Part shown: piece after piece, positions 1 to 7,812 of the stretch
How positions within the stretch are numbered: position 1 is the first letter of the stretch
Layout of the letters: every line of letters starts with the position of its first letter
Source of the DNA: SZUA-430 sp964638635
GTDB taxonomy: Bacteria > Pseudomonadota > Alphaproteobacteria > Micropepsales > Micropepsaceae
Assembly (NCBI GenBank): GCA_964638635.1
Contig: CAZXAQ010000045.1
Location: forward strand, 1 to 30,524
Reading direction: 5' to 3'
Length of the DNA stretch: 30,524 nt
Program-made: the position numbers and the translations under genes
Notes under the pieces: generated by a model
Databases searched by the model: none
Told to the model about the DNA's origin: nothing
The model's input: only the letters and a program-made list of their open reading frames with translations

Positions 1-321
1 TTCATCATCTTCTTCGGCTTCAACAAGTGCAACATCACGGCGGAAGCCGATGCGGTGTTGAGCGAAGCGGCTTCGGCTGCGAAGTCGTCCGGTTCGGCGT
101 CGGTTCGCATCGTCGGCCACACGGATACGGTCGGCTCGAACAGCTACAACCAAAAGCTCTCTGAGTGCCGTGCGAACGCTGCGAAGGCCAACCTGGTCGG
201 CAAAGGCGTCTCGGAAGGCTCGATCTCGACCTCCGGTAAGGGCGAGTCGGAACTCATGGTGCAGACCGGCGACAGCGTGAAGGAACCGCAGAATCGCCGC
301 GCCACGGTCGACCTGAACTAG
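1..321 (+). CDS. OmpA-family outer-membrane protein, C-terminal domain (5'-truncated)
   Basis: The frame is open from base 1 to the stop at 319-321, so only the C-terminal peptidoglycan-binding OmpA domain (about 106 residues) is in the window. It shows the family core: the strand FIIFFGFNK, then GHTDTVGSNSYNQKLS with the Asp and the following Arg that bind diaminopimelate in OmpA-type domains, and the shared tail VKEPQNRRATVDLN. It differs from its neighbours in having Cys before the conserved Arg (LSECR instead of LS.RR) and another Cys in the first strand. Bases 239-303 are close to identical to 1487-1551 in the next gene, which shows recent duplication. The missing part is presumably a signal peptide, a barrel and a Pro-rich linker as in the other copies. 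An intrinsic terminator follows at once. Confidence 0.93.
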   Translation, partial: FIIFFGFNKCNITAEADAVLSEAASAAKSSGSASVRIVGHTDTVGSNSYNQKLSECRANAAKANLVGKGVSEGSISTSGKGESELMVQTGDSVKEPQNRRATVDLN

Positions 322-346
322 TCGATCCAAGCACGCGAAGTTCGAA

Positions 347-375
347 GGGCGGGTCACAAAGGACCCGCCCTTTTT
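347..375 (+). terminator. Rho-independent terminator after the first OmpA gene
   Basis: A perfect 9-bp stem GGGCGGGTC/GACCCGCCC (347-355 and 362-370) with loop ACAAAG is followed directly by TTTTTC. It lies 26 bases after the stop codon. Confidence 0.93.
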
Positions 376-459
376 CTTGGCGAACACTTCCGCCAACGCC
401 ACGCCTGTTGCTCGACCAACACAATATCTAGGCCGCACACCACCACAGGTTGGGTCAAA

Positions 460-475
460 TTAACGAGTTATTAAC
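460..475 (+). promoter_or_regulatory. Candidate CtrA-binding box upstream of the second OmpA gene
   Basis: TTAA-CGAGTTA-TTAAC matches the full alphaproteobacterial CtrA consensus TTAA-N7-TTAAC exactly. It lies 48 bases before the ATG at 523, in the only intergenic stretch of the array with this motif. A role in cell-cycle control of the OmpA gene is inferred from the motif only. Confidence 0.5.
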
Positions 476-522
476 CATTTCCCTTCATCCGTGGGGGCAC
501 CACGCGAAGGAGGGATACTTTC

Positions 523-1569
523 ATGAAACTGCGAACTGCATTGCTTGCGGCGTCCGCCATGGCGCTCGCGTCGACGGCCAGCGCCGCTGAGGGCTGGTAC
601 ATGAGCCTGGGGGCAGGCTGGAACTGGCTGACCGACACCGATTACGTCGTCGGCCCCACGAACAACACCTCGGCCGGCCAAGACGAGTTCGAAACCGGCT
701 ACATCATCGCTGGCGCCGTCGGGTACGATTGGGGCCGCTGGCGGGCCGAACTCGAAGTCGCCTACCGCGACAACAACATCGATTGCGTTTCGAACAACAC
801 CGGCGCGGGTCCGTGCAGCCCTCCGAGCCGGAACGATGGCGTCTGGGAATTCTCCCAAATGGTCAACGTTCTCTATGACATCCCGCTTGGCGGCCGCTTC
901 AGCGCCTCCGTCGGCGCCGGCGTTGGCGGCGTTCTCGTCGTCGCAGACCAAGCGCTGATCTCGAACACCAACTCACAGCCCGATCTGGATGACTATGTTG
1001 TCGCCGGTCAGCTGATCGCGCAAGTCGGTTATGACCTTTCGGATCGCTGGCAGATCTACGCCGACTACCGTTACCTCTTAGCGGACGACCCGGAAGGCTT
1101 CTCGCCGCAAGAAGGCAGCAAGGTCACGTGGGAAAAGTCCGACCACAGCGTCCTGCTCGGCCTGCGCTTCGACCTGCAGCCCGACCGCGCTCCGGCACCG
1201 CCGAAGCCGCAAGTGCCGCCGCCGGCCCAGCCGAAGGCACCGAAGCAGTTCATCGTCTTCTTCGGCTTCAACAAGTCGAACCTGACGCCGGAAGCCCAAC
1301 GCGTCGTGTCTGACGCGGCAGCGGCCGCGAAGGAATACGGCTCGGCCTCGATCATGGTCGTCGGCCACACCGACACCGTCGGCTCGAACCGCTACAACGA
1401 CGCGCTCTCGATGCGCCGCTCGGCGGCTGTGAAGTCGGCCCTCGTCGACCTCGGCATTCCGGCGAGCGCTATCTCGACCGGCGGCAAGGGCGAGTCGGAA
1501 CTCATGGTCCAAACCGGCGACGGCGTGAAGGAACCGCAAAATCGCCGCGCGACGATCGATCTGAACTAA
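523..1569 (+). CDS. OmpA-family outer-membrane protein (paralogue 2)
   Basis: This is a 348-residue two-domain envelope protein. Residues 1-21 are a Sec signal peptide ending TASA. About 24-220 is an eight-stranded-type OMP beta-barrel with alternating aromatic strands (GWYMSLGAGWNW, YADYRYLL, LLGLRFDL). About 222-242 is a Pro/Lys/Ala linker. About 243-348 is the OmpA C-terminal domain, with GHTDTVGSNRYNDALSMRR carrying the Asp and Arg that hold peptidoglycan. It should anchor the outer membrane to the cell wall. The ATG at 523 has an AAGGAGGG ribosome site. It is one of at least five same-strand paralogues, has its own terminator, and may be under CtrA control (box at 460). No pore or adhesion function can be assigned to the barrel from sequence. 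Confidence 0.93.
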   Translation: MKLRTALLAASAMALASTASAAEGWYMSLGAGWNWLTDTDYVVGPTNNTSAGQDEFETGYIIAGAVGYDWGRWRAELEVAYRDNNIDCVSNNTGAGPCSPPSRNDGVWEFSQMVNVLYDIPLGGRFSASVGAGVGGVLVVADQALISNTNSQPDLDDYVVAGQLIAQVGYDLSDRWQIYADYRYLLADDPEGFSPQEGSKVTWEKSDHSVLLGLRFDLQPDRAPAPPKPQVPPPAQPKAPKQFIVFFGFNKSNLTPEAQRVVSDAAAAAKEYGSASIMVVGHTDTVGSNRYNDALSMRRSAAVKSALVDLGIPASAISTGGKGESELMVQTGDGVKEPQNRRATIDLN

Positions 1570-1630
1570 CCGCGAGCTAGAGCGGGACTACCAAGTAGTA
1601 GACTGAAGTGAACTATCCTCCGTGTGGTGT

Positions 1631-1664
1631 GAAGGGCGGCAGCGATGCCGCCCTTCTCTTTTTC
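1631..1664 (+). terminator. Rho-independent terminator after OmpA paralogue 2
   Basis: A perfect 10-bp stem GAAGGGCGGC/GCCGCCCTTC (1631-1640 and 1647-1656) with a 6-base loop is followed by TCTTTTTC. Confidence 0.93.
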
Positions 1665-1780
1665 TCCGCCGGTGTGCTCGCGCGAATTTACAGATGATTA
1701 AGCCTACCCGCGCGACAACGGTACGAACGCACGGCGCAACGATTCTCATGGAGCGCCGGCCGATGCGGAAGGACCAAACG

Positions 1781-2869
1781 ATGAAGTTTCAATACACTCT
1801 GCTCGCCGGCGCGGCGTTCATCGCGCTCACATCGCAAGCGGGCGCAAGCGAACTGCGCGGAACCTACGCCGCGATCGAAGGCGGCGCCGGCTGGGTCGGT
1901 AGCGAGCGCTTCTTCCAAGCAACCGCCGTCACCGGCGTCATCACCAATAGCGCGACCTACGACGCCGACTTCGACACCGGCTGGGCGATCTTCGGATCCT
2001 TGGGCTACGCGTTCGGGAACGACCTCCGCGCCGAACTCGAAGTCGGCTACCGCCACAACGAAATCGAAAGCCTGCGCAGACTCGCGCCCGCGCCCGGCAA
2101 TCTCGCGCCCGACGGCGACCTCAGCGAATTCACCGTGATGGCAAACCTGCTCTACGACTTCCACTTGGGCGATCGCTTGACGCTCAGCATCGGTGCGGGC
2201 ATTGGCGCCGATCAGGCGAACCTCGACGTCGGCACACTCGGCTTCGACGACGACGAATGGGTCCTCGCCTACCAAGGCATCGCAGGCCTGAGCTACGCGA
2301 TCGGCGACCAGACGCAGCTCTTCGTGAACTACCGCTACCTCCATGCCGACGCGCCGGAATACACGGCCGCAACCGCACCGAACACGGTGCAGCAGACCTC
2401 GTTCTTGGGCGATCTCGGCAAGCATACGGCAACGTTGGGTCTTCGCTTCGCGTTCGATGGCGGCCGCTCCCGTCCCGCACCGGCAGTCGAGGCGCCGCCC
2501 GCCCCTCCCCCGCCGCCACCTCCGCCGCCAGCAGCCGCACCGCCGCAGTTCATCGTCTTCTTCGGCCTGGATAGCGCGGAACTCGTGCCAGAAGCGCAAC
2601 GTGTCGTCGGCGACGCAGCGGGCGCCGCGAAGGAATTCGGCGCGGCTGCGATCCACATCATCGCGCACACCGACAGCTCAGGCTCGCCGGGTTACAACCA
2701 AAACCTCTCCGAACGCCGCGCGGCAGCGGTCCGCAACGCGCTCGTCGGCATGGGCATCCCCGCCGCCGCCATCACGGCCGAAGGCCACGGCGAAGGCGAC
2801 CTCATGGTGCGCACCGGCGACGGTGTGAAGGAGCCGCAAAACCGGCGCGCGACGATCGACATGAAATAG
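1781..2869 (+). CDS. OmpA-family outer-membrane protein (paralogue 3)
   Basis: This 362-residue protein has a signal peptide (about 1-22, ending QAGA), a barrel domain, a run of nine prolines within a Pro/Ala linker, and a C-terminal OmpA domain. The frame stays open upstream to 1622, but the ATG at 1781 has a clear GGAAGGA ribosome site and starts a standard signal peptide, so the upstream part is rejected. In the peptidoglycan-binding loop the usual GHTD is AHTD and the next residues are SSGS, so this copy differs slightly around the ligand Asp. The Asp and the later Arg (LSERR) remain. It is encoded alone between two terminators and ends ATIDMK instead of ATIDLN. Confidence 0.92.
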   Translation: MKFQYTLLAGAAFIALTSQAGASELRGTYAAIEGGAGWVGSERFFQATAVTGVITNSATYDADFDTGWAIFGSLGYAFGNDLRAELEVGYRHNEIESLRRLAPAPGNLAPDGDLSEFTVMANLLYDFHLGDRLTLSIGAGIGADQANLDVGTLGFDDDEWVLAYQGIAGLSYAIGDQTQLFVNYRYLHADAPEYTAATAPNTVQQTSFLGDLGKHTATLGLRFAFDGGRSRPAPAVEAPPAPPPPPPPPPAAAPPQFIVFFGLDSAELVPEAQRVVGDAAGAAKEFGAAAIHIIAHTDSSGSPGYNQNLSERRAAAVRNALVGMGIPAAAITAEGHGEGDLMVRTGDGVKEPQNRRATIDMK

Positions 2870-2873
2870 CCGC

Positions 2874-2898
2874 CGAATCGCGGCGATTCGCTGCGAAT
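2874..2898. repeat. Palindrome with clustered GANTC sites
   Basis: CGAATCGC-G-GCGATTCG (2874-2890) is a perfect 8-bp inverted repeat placed 4 bases after the stop of paralogue 3. It carries GAATC and GATTC, and another GAATC follows at 2894-2898. GANTC is the target of the alphaproteobacterial methylase CcrM. Functional meaning is inference. Confidence 0.45.
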
Positions 2899-2924
2899 CA
2901 ACGGAAAATCCGACAACCGGGAGT

Positions 2925-2965
2925 CGAAGAGCGGGCATCTGCCCGCTCTTCGCGTTTTCGTTTTC
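2925..2965 (+). terminator. Rho-independent terminator after OmpA paralogue 3
   Basis: A perfect 12-bp stem CGAAGAGCGGGC/GCCCGCTCTTCG (2925-2936 and 2941-2952) with loop ATCT is followed by CGTTTTCGTTTTC. Confidence 0.92.
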
Positions 2966-3105
2966 GCCGGAATTCCGCGAAATGCAACACCAACGAATCC
3001 TTGTATTTGACTTCGCACCCCATCGGTTGCACCCCGGACTCAAAGAAGAAGGGGCGGCCACCGCGCATGCGGCGGTCAGCAAAACAGATTGAGAAGGGGT
3101 GTCCT

Positions 3106-4170
3106 ATGACTCTGAGAGCAACTCTCATTGGCTCCGCGTTCTTGCTTGCACTCGCGGGCAATGCATCGGCAGCGCACATCAATGGTTGGTACCTGGGCCT
3201 CGAAGGCGGCGCGAACTGGGTCGATGACTGGAAGAACAGATTCAACGGCGCGGCCCGAACGTCGACGTTCGAAACCGGCTGGCTCGCGCTCGCGACCGTC
3301 GGCTATTCGTGGAACAGTCACTTCCGCGTCGAGTTCGAAGCGGGCTATCGCGACAACGATCTCGAGAGCTACCTAAACCCCGTCGGCGTTCCCATCGCCG
3401 GCGCAGCGGGCTCGCTCTGGGAAGCGACCGCGATGGCGAACGTCCTCTACGACCTCACGCTGACCGACAAGATTTCCCTTTCGCTCGGCGCGGGCGCGGG
3501 CGGCGACTTCTCGAATATGGAATTGACACTGCCGGCAAACGGCACCGCGGAAGACGACAACTGGAACTTTGCCTACCAGGGCATCGCGGGCGTGAACTAC
3601 ATGATCGGTCAACGCACAGCGTTGTCGCTCAACTATCGCTATCTGCGCGTGATGGAACCCGACTACAGGATGATCTTCCCGTCCGGAGGTCCCGGCCCGG
3701 TCACACGCACGATCGTGGGCTCCGACGACTACGAGAAGCACGCCGTAACGCTTGGCATCCGCTACGCGCTGCAGTCGGCCCAGGAACCCTACGCCGCGCC
3801 GCCCCCGCCGCCGCCCGCGCCGACAACCCCCAGCGCGCCGCCGCGCCAGTTCATCGTCTTCTTCGGCTACAACAAATACACGCTGACGTCCGAGGCCCAG
3901 CGGGTGATTTCCGAAGCCGTCCAAACGGCCAGGCAAGGCGGATCGGCGTCGATCCTGATTACGGGCCATACGGACACGATGGGCACCAACGCCTACAACC
4001 AGCGCCTTTCCGTCCGCCGCGCGAATACCGTCCGGGCTGAAATGGTCCGCCAGGGCATCCCGAACGGCGCCATCACCAGCACCGGCCGGGGCGAAACCGA
4101 GCTGCTGGTCCAAACCGCGGACAGCGTGAAAGAGCCGCAGAACCGCCGGGCGACGATCGACCTGAATTAA
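3106..4170 (+). CDS. OmpA-family outer-membrane protein (paralogue 4)
   Basis: This is a 354-residue paralogue. The start at ATG 3106 follows a GAGAAGGGG ribosome site and gives a normal signal peptide (about 1-22, ending NASA). The open frame back to 3001 has no such support. The barrel begins HINGWYLGLEGGANWVDDW, nearly the same as paralogue 5, so these two look like the closest pair by their first strand. The linker is Pro-rich (AAPPPPPPAPTTPSAPP). The OmpA domain has GHTDTMGTNAYNQRLSVRR with the ligand Asp and Arg intact, and the tail is VKEPQNRRATIDLN. It is transcribed alone, with a terminator on each side. Confidence 0.93.
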   Translation: MTLRATLIGSAFLLALAGNASAAHINGWYLGLEGGANWVDDWKNRFNGAARTSTFETGWLALATVGYSWNSHFRVEFEAGYRDNDLESYLNPVGVPIAGAAGSLWEATAMANVLYDLTLTDKISLSLGAGAGGDFSNMELTLPANGTAEDDNWNFAYQGIAGVNYMIGQRTALSLNYRYLRVMEPDYRMIFPSGGPGPVTRTIVGSDDYEKHAVTLGIRYALQSAQEPYAAPPPPPPAPTTPSAPPRQFIVFFGYNKYTLTSEAQRVISEAVQTARQGGSASILITGHTDTMGTNAYNQRLSVRRANTVRAEMVRQGIPNGAITSTGRGETELLVQTADSVKEPQNRRATIDLN

Positions 4171-4203
4171 CCAACCCGGCCAGATTCAACCTAAAGTACG
4201 CAT

Positions 4204-4237
4204 AAGGGCGGCCCTGCAAGGGCCGCTCTTTGTCTTT
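4204..4237 (+). terminator. Rho-independent terminator after OmpA paralogue 4
   Basis: A 12-bp stem with one G-U pair (4204-4215 and 4219-4230, loop GCA) is followed by TGTCTTT. The U-tract is weaker than in the other copies. Confidence 0.85.
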
Positions 4238-4264
4238 ACGGGCACACTTCCCAGCCAAGTTAAG

Positions 4265-4312
4265 CGAATCTCGCGGATTCGTTTGACCCGTGCACCCTCA
4301 TATTGCTGATTC
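4265..4312. repeat. GANTC cluster with inverted repeat upstream of OmpA paralogue 5
   Basis: CGAATC-TCGCG-GATTCG (4265-4281) is a 6-bp inverted repeat containing two GANTC sites, and a third GATTC lies at 4308-4312. All three fall in the leader or promoter region of the gene starting at 4384. This resembles the palindrome at 2874. Confidence 0.4.
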
Positions 4313-4383
4313 GTCAAGGGGAAATTCGGCTCTCCGGCGAAGAAATGGCGCCGGTTCGCCGGATGAATGTTGGGGGACTTTCG

Positions 4384-5427
4384 ATGTTTAAGAACGCGCT
4401 TTTGGCTTCAGCGTTGGGGCTGTCGATCTATGCGCTCGCGACAAGCGCTTCGGCCGGTCACCGTCCGCAAGGATGGTATGTCGGCCTCGAGGGCGGCGCG
4501 AACTGGGTGGACGACGCCGATCTCGATCGGGTCGGCGTAGGTCCGCTGAACTGGGAAGCCGAATTCGAATCCGGCTGGGCCGCCTTCGTGGAAGTCGGTT
4601 ATCGCTGGGAAACGAACTGGCGCCTGGAGTTCGAAGCCGGCTGGCGAGAGAACGACGTAGATTGCATCAGCTTCGGCGGCCCCTGCGGCGGACCGCCCAA
4701 CCCCGGCAGCATCGAACAGTTCACGCACATGCTGAACTTCGTCCACGACATCGACCTTTCGGAGCGTACGGCGCTGTCCGTTGGTTTGGGTGTCGGCGGC
4801 AATCTGATCGAAGCCGACTCGCGCTTCACGCTTCTCGACGACGACGATTGGGTCTTCGCGGCCCAAGCGATCGTGCAGCTGACGCATGAACTCACGAACC
4901 GCGTCGACTTCGTGCTCACCTACCGCTTCATGACCAGCGAGGAGCCGGAGTTCCGCGTTGCCGGCCTCGGCGGCATCGAGATGGAGAACGAGAACCACAC
5001 GGTGACCGTCGGCTTGCGCTTTGACCTGCAGGCGGATGCCGAACCGATGGCGCCGCAGCCCGTGATGAGCGCACCGCCGCCGGCCCCGGCACCTGCGCCG
5101 CGTCAATTCATTGTCTACTTCGGCTTCAACAAAGCGAACCTGAACGCGAGCGCGATGGAAGTTGTCCGCGAGGCGGCCACGGTCGCCATGCGCGAAGGCT
5201 ACGTCCAAATTCTGGTGACCGGACACACCGACACGGTCGGCTCGAACGGTTACAACCAACGCCTCTCGAGCCGCCGCGCGGGCAACGTGAAAAAAGCGCT
5301 GGTGAGCGAAGGCATTCCGGCGAACTCGATCACGGCCTCAGGCAAAGGCGAAACCATGCTCATGGTCCAAACCGGCGACCGCGAGATGGAAGCGCGCAAC
5401 CGCCGCGCCGAGATCAACGTGAACTGA
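4384..5427 (+). CDS. OmpA-family outer-membrane protein (paralogue 5)
   Basis: This 347-residue protein starts at ATG 4384 after a GGGGGA ribosome site. The upstream in-frame extension to 4303 is not supported. It has a signal peptide (about 1-24, ending SASA), a barrel with strands such as GWYVGLEGGANWVDD and TVGLRFDLQ, a Pro/Ala/Met linker, and an OmpA domain with GHTDTVGSNGYNQRLSSRR. Its tail is the most diverged of the set: DREMEARNRRAEINVN replaces the D.VKEPQNRRATIDLN of the other copies. It closes the array. The next gene is convergent and shares the following terminator. Confidence 0.93.
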   Translation: MFKNALLASALGLSIYALATSASAGHRPQGWYVGLEGGANWVDDADLDRVGVGPLNWEAEFESGWAAFVEVGYRWETNWRLEFEAGWRENDVDCISFGGPCGGPPNPGSIEQFTHMLNFVHDIDLSERTALSVGLGVGGNLIEADSRFTLLDDDDWVFAAQAIVQLTHELTNRVDFVLTYRFMTSEEPEFRVAGLGGIEMENENHTVTVGLRFDLQADAEPMAPQPVMSAPPPAPAPAPRQFIVYFGFNKANLNASAMEVVREAATVAMREGYVQILVTGHTDTVGSNGYNQRLSSRRAGNVKKALVSEGIPANSITASGKGETMLMVQTGDREMEARNRRAEINVN

Positions 5428-5453
5428 TCGCGCAGGCGCTGAGCCAAAGAGAA

Positions 5454-5479
5454 AGGGCGCGTCCCGAAGGACGCGCCCT
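5454..5479. terminator. Bidirectional terminator between convergent genes
   Basis: A perfect stem AGGGCGCGTCC/GGACGCGCCCT (5454-5464 and 5469-5479) with a CGAA tetraloop. On the plus strand it is followed by ATCTTGTTT. On the minus strand it is followed by TTCTCTTT, so it can end both the OmpA gene and the convergent gene at 5502. Confidence 0.85.
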
Positions 5480-5501
5480 ATCTTGTTTGACCTTATGACG
5501 C

Positions 5502-6083
5502 CTATTGTTGCGCCGGGGCCGGCACTGGCTCAGGCACAACCGCCGGAGTCGCACCCGCGATCTCCGGTTTCGCGCGCGGCATCGGAACAACTTTCCCGGT
5601 CGTCGACGCGGTCACCAAGGACGGCGTTCCGCAAACCTCTTGGCCGTGGCGGTTCGCCGCCGGTTCGTTCATCGCGAACTCCGGAAGCTTCGGCTTCTCA
5701 GGTCCCAGCAGCTTGTCGTACATCGCCGATGAATAGAGGCAGAATTCGGTGATGTTCGCGAGGCTGCGCTGCGAGGCCTCGTTCGCGGTGCGGGACTTGT
5801 AGTCCTCGAGCTTCGACTCGCGGCCGAAATACTTCATAAGCGCCTTGTGCGCCGTCATGAGATCCGGCCGGTAGGCCGTCACGAATTCGTTGTAGCGCGG
5901 CGTCAGCTTGCAGGATAGCGCGCCGACCACAAGTTCCGTCTGCAACATGCGCATCTGGAAGGCGCTAAGCACCTTGTCCTTCACGCATTTCGGCGCCGGC
6001 GGCGCCTTCTTCTTAGCCGCCATCGCGGGCCCGGCCACCATGGCCGCGACCGCAATCAACAAAGCTGCCCGTGAAAACTTCAT
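5502..6083 (-). CDS. Secreted protein of unknown function
   Basis: This encodes 193 residues with a Sec signal peptide (MKFSRAALL...GPAMAA, about 1-22). The ATG at 6083 has a GGAGGG ribosome site at proper spacing, so it is preferred over the in-frame ATG at 6104. The mature part is mostly helical with four spaced cysteines (C33, C58 and two more in the second half), suggesting disulfides in the periplasm. It has a conserved-looking segment VGALSCKLTPRYNEFVTAYRPDL and ends in a Pro/Ala/Val-rich tail. I recall similar unnamed proteins in other alphaproteobacteria but know no function. It is a single gene, convergent with OmpA paralogue 5. Confidence 0.8.
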   Translation of the reverse strand: MKFSRAALLIAVAAMVAGPAMAAKKKAPPAPKCVKDKVLSAFQMRMLQTELVVGALSCKLTPRYNEFVTAYRPDLMTAHKALMKYFGRESKLEDYKSRTANEASQRSLANITEFCLYSSAMYDKLLGPEKPKLPEFAMNEPAANRHGQEVCGTPSLVTASTTGKVVPMPRAKPEIAGATPAVVPEPVPAPAQQ

Positions 6084-6234
6084 AGAAATCCCTCCCCGAC
6101 TCATCGGCGGCCATCATAGGCAGCCGTTAACGAGCGCGAAAGGTCCACACGCTGGCAATTTTCGAAGCCATTGCGACCGCAAGTAGTCTCCCGGCAGGAT
6201 GCGAACCCTGGCAGGTACGACAAGGACCCGTCTC

Positions 6235-6531
6235 ATGGCGCACGATATAGAAATCGCACGGCAAGAGGGCGCCGAATTCCGCTCCATCCAACTTCAACTG
6301 CAGGCCGACGGTGCGATCCGGATGCACGCCTACGACAGAGGCCCGACGGCGGCGTTGACGTTCGGCCGCGACGAGTACGAGTTTTGGGTGACGATTCCAC
6401 CCGCGGAAGTCGCAAAGCTGGCGTTCGTATTGCTCAAGGAAAAATTCAGCGGGCGGTTGCAAGCGGTGACCGAATTGCGCGACTTTTGCAAAACACACGA
6501 AATCGTCAACGCGTTCGATACCTGGACCTGA
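6235..6531 (+). CDS. Small protein of unknown function
   Basis: This 98-residue protein starts at ATG 6235 behind an AAGGA site. An in-frame ATG at 6199 would add 12 residues without a clear ribosome site. It is acidic and basic in patches, with no signal peptide, no membrane segment and no cysteine except one near the end (FCKTHEI). The predicted fold alternates strand and helix, with a DEYEFWVTIPPAEVAKLAFVLLKEKF core. I do not recognise a family. It lies 30 bases upstream of the PPIase gene on the same strand, so the two may be co-transcribed. Confidence 0.65.
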   Translation: MAHDIEIARQEGAEFRSIQLQLQADGAIRMHAYDRGPTAALTFGRDEYEFWVTIPPAEVAKLAFVLLKEKFSGRLQAVTELRDFCKTHEIVNAFDTWT

Positions 6532-6561
6532 TGCCGCTATACTCACCCCAAGGGGGACACA

Positions 6562-7494
6562 ATGCATAGGCACATCTTGCTGGCGGCGTTTGCGGCCGGC
6601 GCTCTGACCATGGCGGCGCACGCGGACGAGTGGCGCAAGGTCGATCCGGAAAACCTCGTCGTCATGGACACGAATTACGGCCGCATCCTGATCGAGCTTG
6701 CGCCCGAGTTTGCGCCGAAACACGTCGAGCGCTTTCGCGCGCTCGTCCGCGCGAAATTCTACGACAACAAAAGCTTCTACCGCGTCATCGACGGCTTTGT
6801 CGCCCAAGGCGGCATCGGCGAAGGCGACGACAAGAAGCTCCCGGAATGGCCGCCGCTGAAGGCCGAATTCGACCAGAAGATCACCGGCGACACGCCGTTC
6901 ACACCGTTGGGCTCGCCCGACCTTTTCGCAAAGGAAGTGGGCCACATCGAAGGCTTCCCCGTCGGCCGCGACTGGGATGATGGCCGCATGTGGCTGGTGC
7001 ACTGCCCGGGCACCGTCGCGATGGCACGCGACACGGATCCGGACACCGGCGGCACCGAATTCTACATCCCGATCGGTCACGCGCCGCGCCGGCTCGATCG
7101 CAACCTGACCGCGTTCGGCCGCGTCTTGGAGGGCATGCAGTACGTCCAAAAGCTGAACCGGGGCGACCCCAAAGTCGACAGCGGCGTCATCAAGGAGGAG
7201 GCGAAACGCGATCCGATTCTGCGCGCGCGCATGGCGGCCGACATACCCGCCGCCGAACGCCCGCGCATCGAGGTGATGGACACGGCCTCGAAGGCCTTCG
7301 AGGAGTTCAAAGCCCAACGCCGCAATCCGGCACCCGACTTCTACAAGCGCGTCGCCAAAAACCTCGACATCTGCGCCTTCAACGCGCCCGTGCAGCACCC
7401 GGGCGACAAGGCGGCAAGCAACCCGCTGCCGAAGACCGCGGAATCAGCACCGCCGTCCGGACGCAAGCTGAAACGCTCAAAGCCGAAAGGTTAG
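6562..7494 (+). CDS. Periplasmic cyclophilin-type peptidyl-prolyl isomerase
   Basis: This 310-residue protein should catalyse cis-trans isomerisation of Xaa-Pro bonds in the periplasm. A signal peptide (about 1-21, ending AHA) precedes a cyclophilin domain starting NLVVMDTNYGRILIEL. The active-site segment FYRVIDGFVAQGG (about 72-84) has the catalytic Arg (R74) and the Gln-Gly-Gly of the family. PGTVAMARDTDPDTGGTEFYIPIG matches the GxxSMAr...SxxSQFfI part with changes. The protein is longer than a minimal cyclophilin (about 165 residues) because of an insert at 85-140 and a basic C-terminal tail. The start follows an AAGGGGG ribosome site. A secreted Cys-rich gene follows 16 bases later. Confidence 0.9.
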   Translation: MHRHILLAAFAAGALTMAAHADEWRKVDPENLVVMDTNYGRILIELAPEFAPKHVERFRALVRAKFYDNKSFYRVIDGFVAQGGIGEGDDKKLPEWPPLKAEFDQKITGDTPFTPLGSPDLFAKEVGHIEGFPVGRDWDDGRMWLVHCPGTVAMARDTDPDTGGTEFYIPIGHAPRRLDRNLTAFGRVLEGMQYVQKLNRGDPKVDSGVIKEEAKRDPILRARMAADIPAAERPRIEVMDTASKAFEEFKAQRRNPAPDFYKRVAKNLDICAFNAPVQHPGDKAASNPLPKTAESAPPSGRKLKRSKPKG

Positions 7495-7510
7495 ACGGAA
7501 AGGAGCTCCC

Positions 7511-7786
7511 ATGCGCATCTTGTTCGCCTCAACCGCACTTCTCTTCGCGCTGTCTCTCGACGTCAGCGCCGCCCCGCGCCCCGCGGTCGCAGCCGCGCGC
7601 GACGCGTGCCGTGGCGACGTCACGATCCTCTGCCACGGTGTCAAACCCGGCGAAGGCCGCGTCCGCGCCTGCCTGTTGGCCAACCGAAAAAGACTCTCGC
7701 CCGACTGCCGCGTCGCCCTCGCAACGTTGATCAAAGCAAGACGCGCAAAAGTACGAAACGCCACACGCGTACCAAAGCCGAGCTAA
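7511..7786 (+). CDS. Small secreted Cys-rich repeat protein
   Basis: This 91-residue protein has a signal peptide (about 1-21) and one repeat of the type ACRxDVxxLCxGVxPGEGRVxACLxxNRxxLSPDCR, with four cysteines in the spacing of the Cys-rich FGFR/GLG1 repeat (Pfam PF00839). That family is best known from a eukaryotic Golgi protein, but single-repeat secreted forms occur in proteobacteria. The rest is a short basic tail. A strong AAAGGAG ribosome site precedes the ATG, 16 bases after the PPIase stop, which suggests one transcript for two secreted proteins. Its role is unknown; the cysteines should form disulfides in the periplasm. Confidence 0.8.
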   Translation: MRILFASTALLFALSLDVSAAPRPAVAAARDACRGDVTILCHGVKPGEGRVRACLLANRKRLSPDCRVALATLIKARRAKVRNATRVPKPS

Positions 7787-7812
7787 CCAGCGCTGATGTG
7801 AGTCTTGCCACA

